From NCBI RefSeq assembly GCF_025567345.1, contig NZ_JAOQJS010000003.1:310001-374000 (forward strand): a stretch of 64,000 nucleotides of DNA. The letters run 5' to 3'. This document shows, piece by piece, positions 33,640 through 41,371 of this stretch. This stretch comes from Coprococcus ammoniilyticus. Its GTDB lineage: Bacteria > Bacillota > Clostridia > Lachnospirales > Lachnospiraceae. Position 1 is the stretch's first letter; each line of letters begins with the position of its first letter. Under the pieces are notes generated by a model. That model ran no database searches. It saw only the letters and a program-made list of their open reading frames with translations, and was not told where the DNA came from. A program made the translations under genes and the position numbers.

Positions 33640-34725
33640 TCACTCACCTGCAAAATATGCATCTATACCATCTGCAATTCCTTTTGCAAGCAGATTCTGA
33701 TAATCTGATGTTACAAGCTTCTGGTCTTCTTCTGAATTTGTCATATAACCGATCTCAACGATCGTAACCGGAACCTTACACCAGTTAATTCCACTCATGG
33801 AATCTGTCTCCCAGACACCTTCGCTGTTTGCCCCTGTTGCTGCTGCCATTCCGCTTAATACATCGGCAGACAACCGTTTACAGGAATCATAGATATCTGC
33901 ATTGTATGGATTATCCTTAGTCTGGCATACTGTCATAACACCGCTCGCATTTGTATCTGTAGAACCATTTGCATGGATTCTTATAAATGCATCTGCCTTA
34001 TCACTGTTTGCAAGTTCTGCTCTTGCAGCGTTACTGATATCGACATCATTGGATGTACGGATCATCTTCACAGTATAGCCTCTTGCCTCTAATGCACTCT
34101 GAAGCTTTAACGCTACCTCAAGATTCAGTTCATATTCCTCTGTACCGGTTGTAACACCTGTATTACCGGCTGAGACTTTTGCTTTCTTATCTTCCGCACC
34201 GGGACCTACCGGCTCTGTATCCGTATTCGGCGTTGCCTGATGACCTGCATCAATACAGATCAGCTTGCCTTCGCCAACATTGCTTGTCTCCTGTGTTGAT
34301 TCTTCTGTGCTGCTGTCATCACCACTGGATGCTGCTCCTTCTGCCTTTACAAATTTCGAATAAACATAATAGGTCTCACCCTTGATCGATACCTTGCTCC
34401 ACTCATCGTTATAACCGATCCGGTCAAGCTCTACACCATCTGCAAGCTGCATCGCAGGATCTCCGTCTGTCGATGGTGCTGTTCTGACATTTACATAATC
34501 AGTCGTCGTCACCTTGTCATTTACGATCGTGAATCCTTCTTCATCCACCTGTGCTTCCGTCGTCGCTTCTGTTGTATCCTCTGTGGATGCTACATCTTCA
34601 GAAGCTTCTGTTGAACTCTCGGTAGTCGTCTTTTTTCCTGCATCCTTTTTCCCACAGGCTGCAAGTACAAATGCTGAAAGAATGATCATCATACATATAA
34701 GTATTGTTCTGTAAACCTTCTTCAT
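33640..34725 (-). CDS. N-acetylmuramoyl-L-alanine amidase lipoprotein with SH3 domain
   Basis: 361 residues. The signal peptide ends in lipobox LAAC (Cys24), so the protein is anchored outside the membrane. A Thr/Glu/Ser-rich linker (about 28-62) is followed by a bacterial SH3 domain (about 66-120; YVNVRTAPS, then YYVYSKFV). A second low-complexity linker leads to an Amidase_3 domain (about 152-360) with zinc-binding His in CIDAGHQ, Glu in EYELNLEV, His in IRIHANGS and catalytic Glu in TIVEIGYMTN. It cuts the amide between MurNAc and L-Ala in peptidoglycan. Monocistronic. Confidence 0.93.
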   Translation of the reverse strand: MKKVYRTILICMMIILSAFVLAACGKKDAGKKTTTESSTEASEDVASTEDTTEATTEAQVDEEGFTIVNDKVTTTDYVNVRTAPSTDGDPAMQLADGVELDRIGYNDEWSKVSIKGETYYVYSKFVKAEGAASSGDDSSTEESTQETSNVGEGKLICIDAGHQATPNTDTEPVGPGAEDKKAKVSAGNTGVTTGTEEYELNLEVALKLQSALEARGYTVKMIRTSNDVDISNAARAELANSDKADAFIRIHANGSTDTNASGVMTVCQTKDNPYNADIYDSCKRLSADVLSGMAAATGANSEGVWETDSMSGINWCKVPVTIVEIGYMTNSEEDQKLVTSDYQNLLAKGIADGIDAYFAGE

Positions 34726-34783
34726 AAGTAACCTCCGTCCATATTTCTATACACCTAATGTCTATTATCGCATAAATATGGCT

Positions 34784-36163
34784 CTATTTCAACCAAAAAG
34801 CGATAAGGAGCCGTTTCATCGACTCATAGTCTGACAAATGTGCCATTTCACATGCTGAATGCATAGCGAGTACCGGCATTCCCATATCGACTGCCTTTAC
34901 CGGAAGATAGGATGAAACGATCGGACCCAGCGTAGTTCCACCCGGCATTCCTGTCTTATTGACCGTACGCTGAAACGGAATTCCTTCATCCTCACAGAGC
35001 ACCTGAATCACTGCAGCAGCCTCGCTGTCTGTCACATATCGCTGAGACGCGCTGCTCTTTAAGACAACCCCATTTCCAAGCAGTACCCGGTTGACCGGAT
35101 CGGATTTCTCCTGATAATTCGGATGTGTTCCATGTGCCACATCAAGAGAGATCAAAAATATCTCCGGAAGCAGCTCCTGTATGGTACGGCTCTCTCCGCT
35201 GTCTTTTAAGATACGTTCCGTTATCATCCGAAGCAGTCCGGAATCTGCTCCCTGTTTGGACAAACTCCCGATCTCCTCGTTATCGAAAAATACTCCGATG
35301 TCGAGATTCATATCAGATCCATCTACTTCCGATATTTTTTCATCTGCCAATGCAGCTTCTGTTCCCTTACCTTTTTCTTCTTTCCACTTGTTTCCGATTC
35401 GCACCAAAGATTCCAAAATCGCACTAACGGAAGATACATTATCAATTCTCGGTGATGTAAATACGCCACTGTCTCCGATCATTTGGCAGGAATCGCAATT
35501 ATATAAATACAGATCATAGTCTAATATGTCCACCTTATCGATCTGAAGCATTTCTGCAACCTCATCTAAAAAGCTATGCGGTTCATCCTTCTTCCAAAGC
35601 CCAAATACCGGGATCAGTTCTTTCTGCGGATCTAATTTTGTCTCTGAATCTCCACGTTTCAGATGCGGCGCAAGACTCGGTATAATCGCAACCGGCTTCT
35701 CGGAATCATATAATCGTACCTCCGGATGAAATGCATCGCTGCCTTTTACCACTACCTTGCCGGCAAGTCCCAGCGGGCGGTCAAACCATGTCTTCATTAA
35801 CAGTCCGCCATACGTCTCTATATTCAACATATGATAACCGCCTTTTTCCATATCGGCTGACGGCTTTAACTTCAGCATCGGAAAATCCGTATGGCTGGTC
35901 GCTATACGGATATGCTGCAGCTGCTTCGGCAGATGAAATGCGATCATAACAGAACTGTATGGTCTGACATAATAATCTGCTCCTGCCTGAAGCTGCCATT
36001 TGTCCTTTAACTTAAGCTCGGAAAATCCGTGTTCTTTCAGATATTCCTCTCCATGCTTTACAACATGGAATTGGGTAATTCCTTTTTCTAACATATATTT
36101 TAACAAGCCTGTCTGTTCCGGCTTTTCTGATATGAGATCAACTTCTGTTTTTCTTTCTTCCAT
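34784..36163 (-). CDS. M18 family aminopeptidase
   Basis: 459 residues. A cytoplasmic zinc aminopeptidase of the aspartyl-aminopeptidase type that forms large tetrahedral complexes. Metal and catalytic motifs: TSHTDFP (His and Asp), IDNVSSV (bridging Asp), FFDNEEIGS (catalytic Glu pair), SLDVAHGTHPNY and GMPGGTTLGP, with the last His in LAMHSACEMAHLSD. All are intact. AGGAG lies upstream of the ATG. It is divergent from tyrA. Confidence 0.94.
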   Translation of the reverse strand: MEERKTEVDLISEKPEQTGLLKYMLEKGITQFHVVKHGEEYLKEHGFSELKLKDKWQLQAGADYYVRPYSSVMIAFHLPKQLQHIRIATSHTDFPMLKLKPSADMEKGGYHMLNIETYGGLLMKTWFDRPLGLAGKVVVKGSDAFHPEVRLYDSEKPVAIIPSLAPHLKRGDSETKLDPQKELIPVFGLWKKDEPHSFLDEVAEMLQIDKVDILDYDLYLYNCDSCQMIGDSGVFTSPRIDNVSSVSAILESLVRIGNKWKEEKGKGTEAALADEKISEVDGSDMNLDIGVFFDNEEIGSLSKQGADSGLLRMITERILKDSGESRTIQELLPEIFLISLDVAHGTHPNYQEKSDPVNRVLLGNGVVLKSSASQRYVTDSEAAAVIQVLCEDEGIPFQRTVNKTGMPGGTTLGPIVSSYLPVKAVDMGMPVLAMHSACEMAHLSDYESMKRLLIAFWLK

Positions 36164-36221
36164 ATGCTCTGTTCTCCTGTCTTTTTACTTTGATTTCTAT
36201 TGTACACCTTTTTAGTTTTTC

Positions 36222-36250
36222 TTGCTATTTTGATTTTATGTGTATATAAT
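36222..36250 (+). promoter_or_regulatory. Promoter of tyrA-aroA
   Basis: TTGCTA (36222-36227), 17 bp, TATAAT (36245-36250), with the start near 36257. Confidence 0.65.
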
Positions 36251-36262
36251 GTTGTTACACGC

Positions 36263-36276
36263 TTTAACGCGTTAAA
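36263..36276 (+). promoter_or_regulatory. Perfect 14-bp palindrome in the tyrA leader
   Basis: TTTAACGCGTTAAA lies just after the predicted start and before the ribosome binding site. It is a candidate repressor operator. No regulator is adjacent. Confidence 0.4.
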
Positions 36277-36297
36277 TCCAAAAAAGGAGAAACAGCT

Positions 36298-37392
36298 ATG
36301 AATGCATTTAAAATTGGTTTTATCGGTCTTGGTCTGATCGGTGGATCGGTGGCAAAATCTATTCACCGTATTTTCCCAAACTATACGATCATCGGCTATG
36401 ATGTCAACACCGCGACCTTAAAAGAAGCGCAGGAGGATGGCACCTTAGGTCATTATACAACAAATATCAGCGACATCGCAGACTGTGATTATATCTTTCT
36501 GTGTGCGCCGGTTCATTATAATATAGAATATCTGAAAACTTTAAAACCACTGATCTCTGATTCCTGTATCCTATCTGATGTCGGCAGTGTCAAATCCGAT
36601 ATCTACGATGCTGTAAAGGAACTGGGACTTGGTTCTCATTTCATCGGTGGTCATCCAATGGTCGGATCGGAACGATCCGGCTACGATGCAGCAACCGACC
36701 GTCTGATTGAGAATGCTTATTATTTCATTACTCCATCTCCGGATGCTCCGTCAGACCGCGTGGAGGAATTTATGACATTTATCGGCGATCTGGGTGCTAT
36801 CCCGATCCGGTATTCCCCGGATGAACACGATAAGATCACTTCCTATATCAGCCATGTACCGCATGTGATCGCAGCGTCTCTGGTCAATCTGGTACGACAT
36901 GCCGATTCTCCGGACGGAATCTTTAAATCTCTGGCAGCCGGAGGTTTTAAAGATATCACACGAATCGCATCCTCAAATCCGGTGGTTTGGGAGCACATTC
37001 TCCTCAGCAATCCGAAGAACATCGTGAATGGATTGAAGGAATATATTGAGCTTCTAAATAAAATGATTTATGATATTGAAAGAAATGACGCAAAGGACAT
37101 CAATGCTTTCTTTGAGTCATCCAGAGAATACCGGGATTCCATCCCGAACAATACAAGCGGTGTTATCCGTATGCAATATGAACTCTTTGTCGATATCCCG
37201 GATGAACCGGGTGCTCTGGCAAAGGTTACGGTACTGCTTGCTGATGCAGGCATCAATCTGAAGAACTTCGGAATCTCCCATAATCGTGAAGACGAGGAAG
37301 GCGTTCTACGTTTATCCTTCTACGATACGGATGCATGCCGGAAAGCATTTGAACTTCTTGCCGATGCCGGATACCGTTTATATAACAGATAA
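36298..37392 (+). CDS. tyrA: Prephenate dehydrogenase with ACT domain
   Basis: 364 residues. It oxidatively decarboxylates prephenate to 4-hydroxyphenylpyruvate for tyrosine. The NAD-binding motif is GLGLIGGSVAKS (11-22). HFIGGHPMVGSERSGYDAA carries the catalytic His, and SYISHVPHVIAASL follows in the helical dimerisation domain. The C-terminal ACT domain (about 290-360, FVDIPDEPGALAKVTVLLAD) is the likely tyrosine sensor. AAAAGGAG precedes the ATG. It is the first gene of tyrA-aroA, with 51 nt between them. Confidence 0.96.
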   Translation: MNAFKIGFIGLGLIGGSVAKSIHRIFPNYTIIGYDVNTATLKEAQEDGTLGHYTTNISDIADCDYIFLCAPVHYNIEYLKTLKPLISDSCILSDVGSVKSDIYDAVKELGLGSHFIGGHPMVGSERSGYDAATDRLIENAYYFITPSPDAPSDRVEEFMTFIGDLGAIPIRYSPDEHDKITSYISHVPHVIAASLVNLVRHADSPDGIFKSLAAGGFKDITRIASSNPVVWEHILLSNPKNIVNGLKEYIELLNKMIYDIERNDAKDINAFFESSREYRDSIPNNTSGVIRMQYELFVDIPDEPGALAKVTVLLADAGINLKNFGISHNREDEEGVLRLSFYDTDACRKAFELLADAGYRLYNR

Positions 37393-37443
37393 GACAACAT
37401 AAAAAGGAAATGGACGATATCGCGTCCAGACAGGTAATACATT

Positions 37444-38715
37444 ATGATATTTTCCAGAAGAACAGGATTAAAAGGGGTCCTTACGATCCCCGGAGATAAA
37501 TCCATCTCCCACCGTTCGATCATGCTTGGATCACTGGCAGATGGTATAACTGAAGTACATGGATTCTTAAACGGTGCAGACTGCATTTCTTCTATGAACT
37601 GCTTCCGCGAAATGGGTGTAACGATCGACCACAATGGGGATACCGTTATCATTCACGGTAAAGGGCTTCATGGTTTGCAGGCTCCGAAAGAAACGCTCGA
37701 TGTTGGCAACAGCGGAACAACTACCAGACTGATGTCCGGAATTCTTGCGGCACAGAATTTCAAGAGCCGCGTGATCGGTGATGCATCGATCTGCCGCCGT
37801 CCGATGAAACGGATCATGACCCCGCTTTCTCTGATGGGTGCTGATATCGTGAGCGAAAACGGAAACGACTGTGCGCCGCTTCTGATCACCGGAAAGCCAT
37901 TACACGGCATCCACTATAATTCACCGGTTGCTTCGGCACAAGTCAAATCTTGTATTCTTCTTGCCGGTCTGTATGCCGACGGCGAAACCAGTGTAACCGA
38001 ACCATATGTATCCAGAAATCATACGGAGCTGATGTTTGATGCTTTCGGTGTCGATATCAAGACCTCCGGCACAACCGCAACTGTAAAACCTGCGGATAAA
38101 TTATACGGTCAGAAGATCATGATCCCGGGAGACATCTCCTCGGCGGCTTACTTTATCGCAGCCGGACTTATCACACCGGATTCCTGTATCACGATCAAGA
38201 ATGTGGGTATCAACAATACCCGTGATGGAATATTAGAAGTTGTAAAAATGATGGGCGGTACGATCACCTACGACCGACTGGATCAGCCGGGCGAACCTGC
38301 TGCAGACATCACAGTACAGACCTCAGATTTAAAAGGCTGTGTGATCGAAGGCTCCCTGATTCCGAAGCTGATCGACGAGATTCCGATCATCGCCATCATG
38401 GCATGCTTTGCAAAGGGACAAACCGTTATCAAAGATGCACAGGAACTGAAGGTGAAAGAATCAAACCGGATCGATGTTATGGTGAAGAACCTTTCCGCTA
38501 TGGGCGCAGATATTAGCGCTACCGATGATGGCATGATCATCCATGGCGGCAAGCCGCTTCACGGTGCTGTCATCGACAGCCACCTCGACCACCGCATCGC
38601 CATGAGCTTTGCCATTGCCGGACTTAACGCCGACGGCGACACAGAGATTCTTGGCAGCGACTGCGTAAACATCTCCTACCCGACCTTCTATCAGGATCTC
38701 GCCGGGTTGAGGTAG
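37444..38715 (+). CDS. aroA: 3-phosphoshikimate 1-carboxyvinyltransferase (EPSP synthase)
   Basis: 423 residues. It joins PEP to shikimate 3-phosphate in the shikimate pathway. Motifs: PGDKSISHRSIMLGSL, GNSGTTTRLMSGIL, RPMKRIMTPL, PVASAQVKSCILLAGL, EPYVSRNHTELMF, PGDISSAAYFIAA, VKESNRIDVMVKNL and DHRIAMSFAIAGL. These are the expected substrate-binding Lys, Arg, Asp and Glu positions, all intact. It shares a transcript with tyrA. The stop is followed at once by the first giant hairpin. Confidence 0.97.
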   Translation: MIFSRRTGLKGVLTIPGDKSISHRSIMLGSLADGITEVHGFLNGADCISSMNCFREMGVTIDHNGDTVIIHGKGLHGLQAPKETLDVGNSGTTTRLMSGILAAQNFKSRVIGDASICRRPMKRIMTPLSLMGADIVSENGNDCAPLLITGKPLHGIHYNSPVASAQVKSCILLAGLYADGETSVTEPYVSRNHTELMFDAFGVDIKTSGTTATVKPADKLYGQKIMIPGDISSAAYFIAAGLITPDSCITIKNVGINNTRDGILEVVKMMGGTITYDRLDQPGEPAADITVQTSDLKGCVIEGSLIPKLIDEIPIIAIMACFAKGQTVIKDAQELKVKESNRIDVMVKNLSAMGADISATDDGMIIHGGKPLHGAVIDSHLDHRIAMSFAIAGLNADGDTEILGSDCVNISYPTFYQDLAGLR

Positions 38716-38724
38716 TATCCCACC

Positions 38725-39009
38725 CGGACGCTGGAATGAGTGAATCAACACTTCTGATAGGGAATTACAAATAAATCCTGCTGCCCGGCTATGTAAAAAG
38801 ACAAGCATGTTTTCTATTCGGCTCGCACATTTATTAGTCAGCAGTCGCCCAAACTCACCCTTACGGGCTCAAACATGGGCTTGGTGCTGACAATTCGTGC
38901 AAACCTCATAACGAAAACTTCGCTTACGTCTTTTGTACATAGCCGGGCAGCAGGATTTTTAATGTAATTCCCTTATATAATATCTCGATATAACTCATCC
39001 CAGCGTCCG
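38725..39009. repeat. Giant hairpin A: variable self-complementary arms around a conserved core
   Basis: Outer arms CGGACGCTGGAATGAGT (38725-38741) and its complement (38993-39009) pair with one mismatch. Inner arms 38760-38802 and 38928-38972 pair over about 43 positions, including CCTGCTGCCCGGCTATGTA. The apical part, about 38803-38927, is a core found again inverted at 39127-39250. Nested stems in the core include GTCAGCA/TGCTGAC and GGTTTGCAC/GTGCGAGCC. It lies between convergent aroA and queA, with no ORF. It may be a terminator-like RNA structure, an uncharacterised ncRNA or a mobile palindrome. Confidence 0.8.
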
Positions 39010-39025
39010 AGCTTTTCAAAGCAAT

Positions 39026-39355
39026 GAGGAAAAAGGCTCCGCCACATAAAATAGATTTTCTGCTTTGATGCCGATTTCACTAACATCTATATTATAAATA
39101 AACGACAATACCAGTGGTAATAGAAGATGTTCGTGTAATTTTCGTCATGAGGTTTGCACTAGCTGTCAGCACCAAGCCCTTGTCTGAACCCGTAAGGGTG
39201 AGTTTGGGCGACTGCTGACAAATCAGCGTGCGAACCGAATAGAAAATGAAACGAATCTTGCTATACCACTGGTATTGTCATTTATTTATATCAAGATCCT
39301 GAAAACCGGCATCAAAGCATATTTCCATAAAATATACGGCGGAGTCTTTGTCCTA
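39026..39355. repeat. Giant hairpin B: second copy of the core with different arms
   Basis: The core (about 39127-39250) matches hairpin A in inverted orientation at close to 90 percent over about 100 nt. The arms are unlike those of A but pair with each other: 39093-39119 with 39264-39290 (one mismatch in 27), TGCTTTGATGCCGATTT (39061-39077) with 39303-39319, and 39026-39043 with 39338-39355. The last arm reaches the queA stop codon (39353-39355). In the core GGTTTGCAC faces GTGCGAACC, where A faces GTGCGAGCC, so the helix tolerates a compensating G-T change. Confidence 0.8.
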
Positions 39356-40378
39356 CAGAATCAACATAGCATCGCCGAAGGAGAAGAAACGATAGCGTTC
39401 TTCCACGGCTACCTTATAGGCTTCGAGAATCTTCTCGCGGCTGTAAAGGGCTGATACCAACATCAGCAACGTGGATTCCGGCAGATGGAAGTTCGTGATC
39501 AGTCCATCAATGGCTTTGAACTTATAACCCGGATAGATGAAGATATCTGTCCAACCGCTACAAGCCCGAAGCATACCGTTCTCATCAGCTACTGTTTCCA
39601 ATGTTCTCGTACTGGTCGTTCCGACTGCAATGATTCGACCGCCATTTTTCTTTGTTTCATTGATCGTCTCTGCTGCTTTCTCATCGATCACATAGAATTC
39701 CGAATGCATATGATGATCCAGAATGTTGTCCTCTTTTACCGGACGGAATGTTCCAAGTCCGACATGAAGCGTTACATGTGCGATCTTGATGCCTTTTGCC
39801 TTGATCTCCTCTAAAAGCTCCTTTGTAAAATGAAGTCCGGCTGTTGGCGCTGCAGCAGAACCTTCATGCTCTGCATAGACAGTCTGATAACGGTTCTTGT
39901 CTTCCAATTTATGTGTGATATATGGTGGGAGTGGCATTTGTCCGAGTTCATCTAAGATCTCCTCAAAGATTCCCTCGTATTCAAAACGAACAATACGATT
40001 TCCCTCTTCCACGATATCGATAACTTCACCAACCAGTTTGCCGCCACCAAAGATAATCCTTGCACCGACTCTGGCTTTCTTTCCCGGTTTTACAAGCGTC
40101 TCCCAGGTACAGTCATCCAGACGCTTCAATAACAGCACCTCGATAGCCGCTCCGGTTCCTTCTTTCTCACCGATCAGTCTGGCAGGAATAACCTTTGTAT
40201 CATTAATAACCAGACAGTCGCCCTCTTTCAGATATGATATTACATCATAAAAATGTTTATGTTCAATGGTTTCTTCTGCTCTGTTCAAAACCATTAATCT
40301 CGAATTATCACGCTTTAAGAGTGGGTCCTGTGCGATCAACTCCTGAGGCAGATCATAGTAAAAATCTGATAACTGCAT
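39353..40378 (-). CDS. queA: S-adenosylmethionine:tRNA ribosyltransferase-isomerase
   Basis: About 341 residues from the ATG at 40378, with AAGGAGG eight bases upstream; an earlier in-frame codon at 40402 lacks one. QueA transfers the ribosyl part of SAM to preQ1 in tRNA to form epoxyqueuosine. Motifs: FYYDLPQELIAQDPL at the N-terminus, RDNSRLMVL, GDCLVINDTKVIPARL, EGSAAAPTAGLHFT and HVTLHVGLGTFRPV, with a C-terminal FHLPESTLLMLVSAL. No tgt gene is adjacent here. Its last codon and stop lie in the arm of giant hairpin B. Confidence 0.96.
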   Translation of the reverse strand: MQLSDFYYDLPQELIAQDPLLKRDNSRLMVLNRAEETIEHKHFYDVISYLKEGDCLVINDTKVIPARLIGEKEGTGAAIEVLLLKRLDDCTWETLVKPGKKARVGARIIFGGGKLVGEVIDIVEEGNRIVRFEYEGIFEEILDELGQMPLPPYITHKLEDKNRYQTVYAEHEGSAAAPTAGLHFTKELLEEIKAKGIKIAHVTLHVGLGTFRPVKEDNILDHHMHSEFYVIDEKAAETINETKKNGGRIIAVGTTSTRTLETVADENGMLRACSGWTDIFIYPGYKFKAIDGLITNFHLPESTLLMLVSALYSREKILEAYKVAVEERYRFFSFGDAMLIL

Positions 40379-40458
40379 TTTCTTATCCTCCTTAAAACTC
40401 AACTATGATAATGCCACGTTTTATGTCTAAATGCAAGGAAGAAAAACAAAGAATAAAG

Positions 40459-40517
40459 CAGGTAACAGATAACAAAACAAATGCCAGATACAAATAAACA
40501 AATTTTATCTGTACCTG
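40459..40517. terminator. Stem-loop upstream of queA
   Basis: CAGGTAACAGATAA (40459-40472) pairs with TTATCTGTACCTG (40505-40517) with one bulge. It separates queA from the remnant genes; T-richness is modest on both sides. Confidence 0.5.
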
Positions 40518-40554
40518 ACACCCTTTTTCATAAGCTTCAACTTTTGTTCTACCG

Positions 40555-40749
40555 TTATTGTCTGTGACAATAGCGTTCCCCCTCGATCAGTGAAGCGACC
40601 GTTTCTGCATCCATGCCTTTAAATTCGTCTACTACTCTTATCAGTATATGCGCCAGCATGATCTTCTGTCCAAGCAGCCGTTTGGCACTGGCATCATACT
40701 GTGCTTTCTGGTAGGTAGCATCGACGGCAAACACCACTTCATTATCCAT
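40555..40749 (-). pseudogene. N-terminal fragment of a PD-(D/E)XK nuclease-family transposase-like protein
   Basis: 64 codons from ATG at 40749 to a stop at 40555. The segment ASAKRLLGQKIMLAHILIRV followed by EFKGMDAETVASLIEGE is the usual N-terminal region of Rpn/PDDEXK_2 recombination-promoting nuclease proteins, which are multi-copy in Lachnospiraceae and normally about 300 residues. The nuclease domain with its catalytic residues is absent, so the gene is truncated. AGGAAAG lies before the ATG. It abuts the 3' end of another fragment at 40742-40749, suggesting a deletion or insertion joint. The family call is from motif memory. Confidence 0.65.
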
Positions 40750-41251
40750 GATCTGTCTTCTTTCCTGACAGAACAGGATAAACGACCTTCTCTATGTGGT
40801 TATTTTTTTTATCCTCGGTCTGGTCACCATCCGTATCATCTGTCTGATCACTGTCCGTTTCACCGGTCTGATTCCTATCTGCATCCTCTGTCTGACTATC
40901 AACCGGTCCAACTTCATATACCATGCAAAACAAATTGTCGCCTAATTCCGTTACTGTATATTCATCATCCACCTTTGACGGAATCGTAAGGATATTCTGC
41001 GAATCCACTTCTGTAACAGACAACTTTGTTTTATCCACTTTCGTAAGGGCTACGGTCTTTTTCTCCGCATCCAGGATTTTATATGTATAACAGCCATCTG
41101 CTGTTATATATTCCTGCTCCGTTGTATCTTCCGTCTCTGCACAGACCTTCGTCACAGATCCCATACCACTGACAAAGCCTGCTCCGGACTGCCCTGCTGC
41201 CACGACCAAAGCCATAGCTACCGCCATCATTCGTAACCTTCTTTTTCCCAT
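40742..41251 (-). CDS. Secreted protein fragment, BspA-like leucine-rich-repeat type
   Basis: About 169 residues from the ATG at 41251 (AAGGAGA upstream). A signal peptide (MGKRRLRMMAVAMALVVAAG) is followed by a region resembling the start of LRR_5/BspA-like surface proteins (YITADGCYTYKILD, then LTIPSKVDDEYTVTELGDNLF). It then runs into a repetitive Asp/Thr/Gln/Glu segment (QTGETDSDQTDDTDGDQ) and ends in SGKKTDHG. The last residues are encoded by the leader of the nuclease-like fragment, so the natural C-terminus is lost. Probably a truncated, non-functional surface protein, though it could still be secreted. Confidence 0.6.
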   Translation of the reverse strand: MGKRRLRMMAVAMALVVAAGQSGAGFVSGMGSVTKVCAETEDTTEQEYITADGCYTYKILDAEKKTVALTKVDKTKLSVTEVDSQNILTIPSKVDDEYTVTELGDNLFCMVYEVGPVDSQTEDADRNQTGETDSDQTDDTDGDQTEDKKNNHIEKVVYPVLSGKKTDHG

Positions 41252-41371
41252 CTTCTCTCCTTCTTCTCCCTGTAACAAAAAATATCTGACTGTCTAATAT
41301 AACAAACCGGAGAATACTTGTATAACAAATATTCTCCGATTCATAATACCAGAATTATTCCAACCTGTAAA

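Noticed and set aside
38725..39355. CRISPR array or insertion-sequence ends
   Set aside because: There are two inverted core copies rather than regularly spaced direct repeats, no transposase ORF, and the arms differ between copies.
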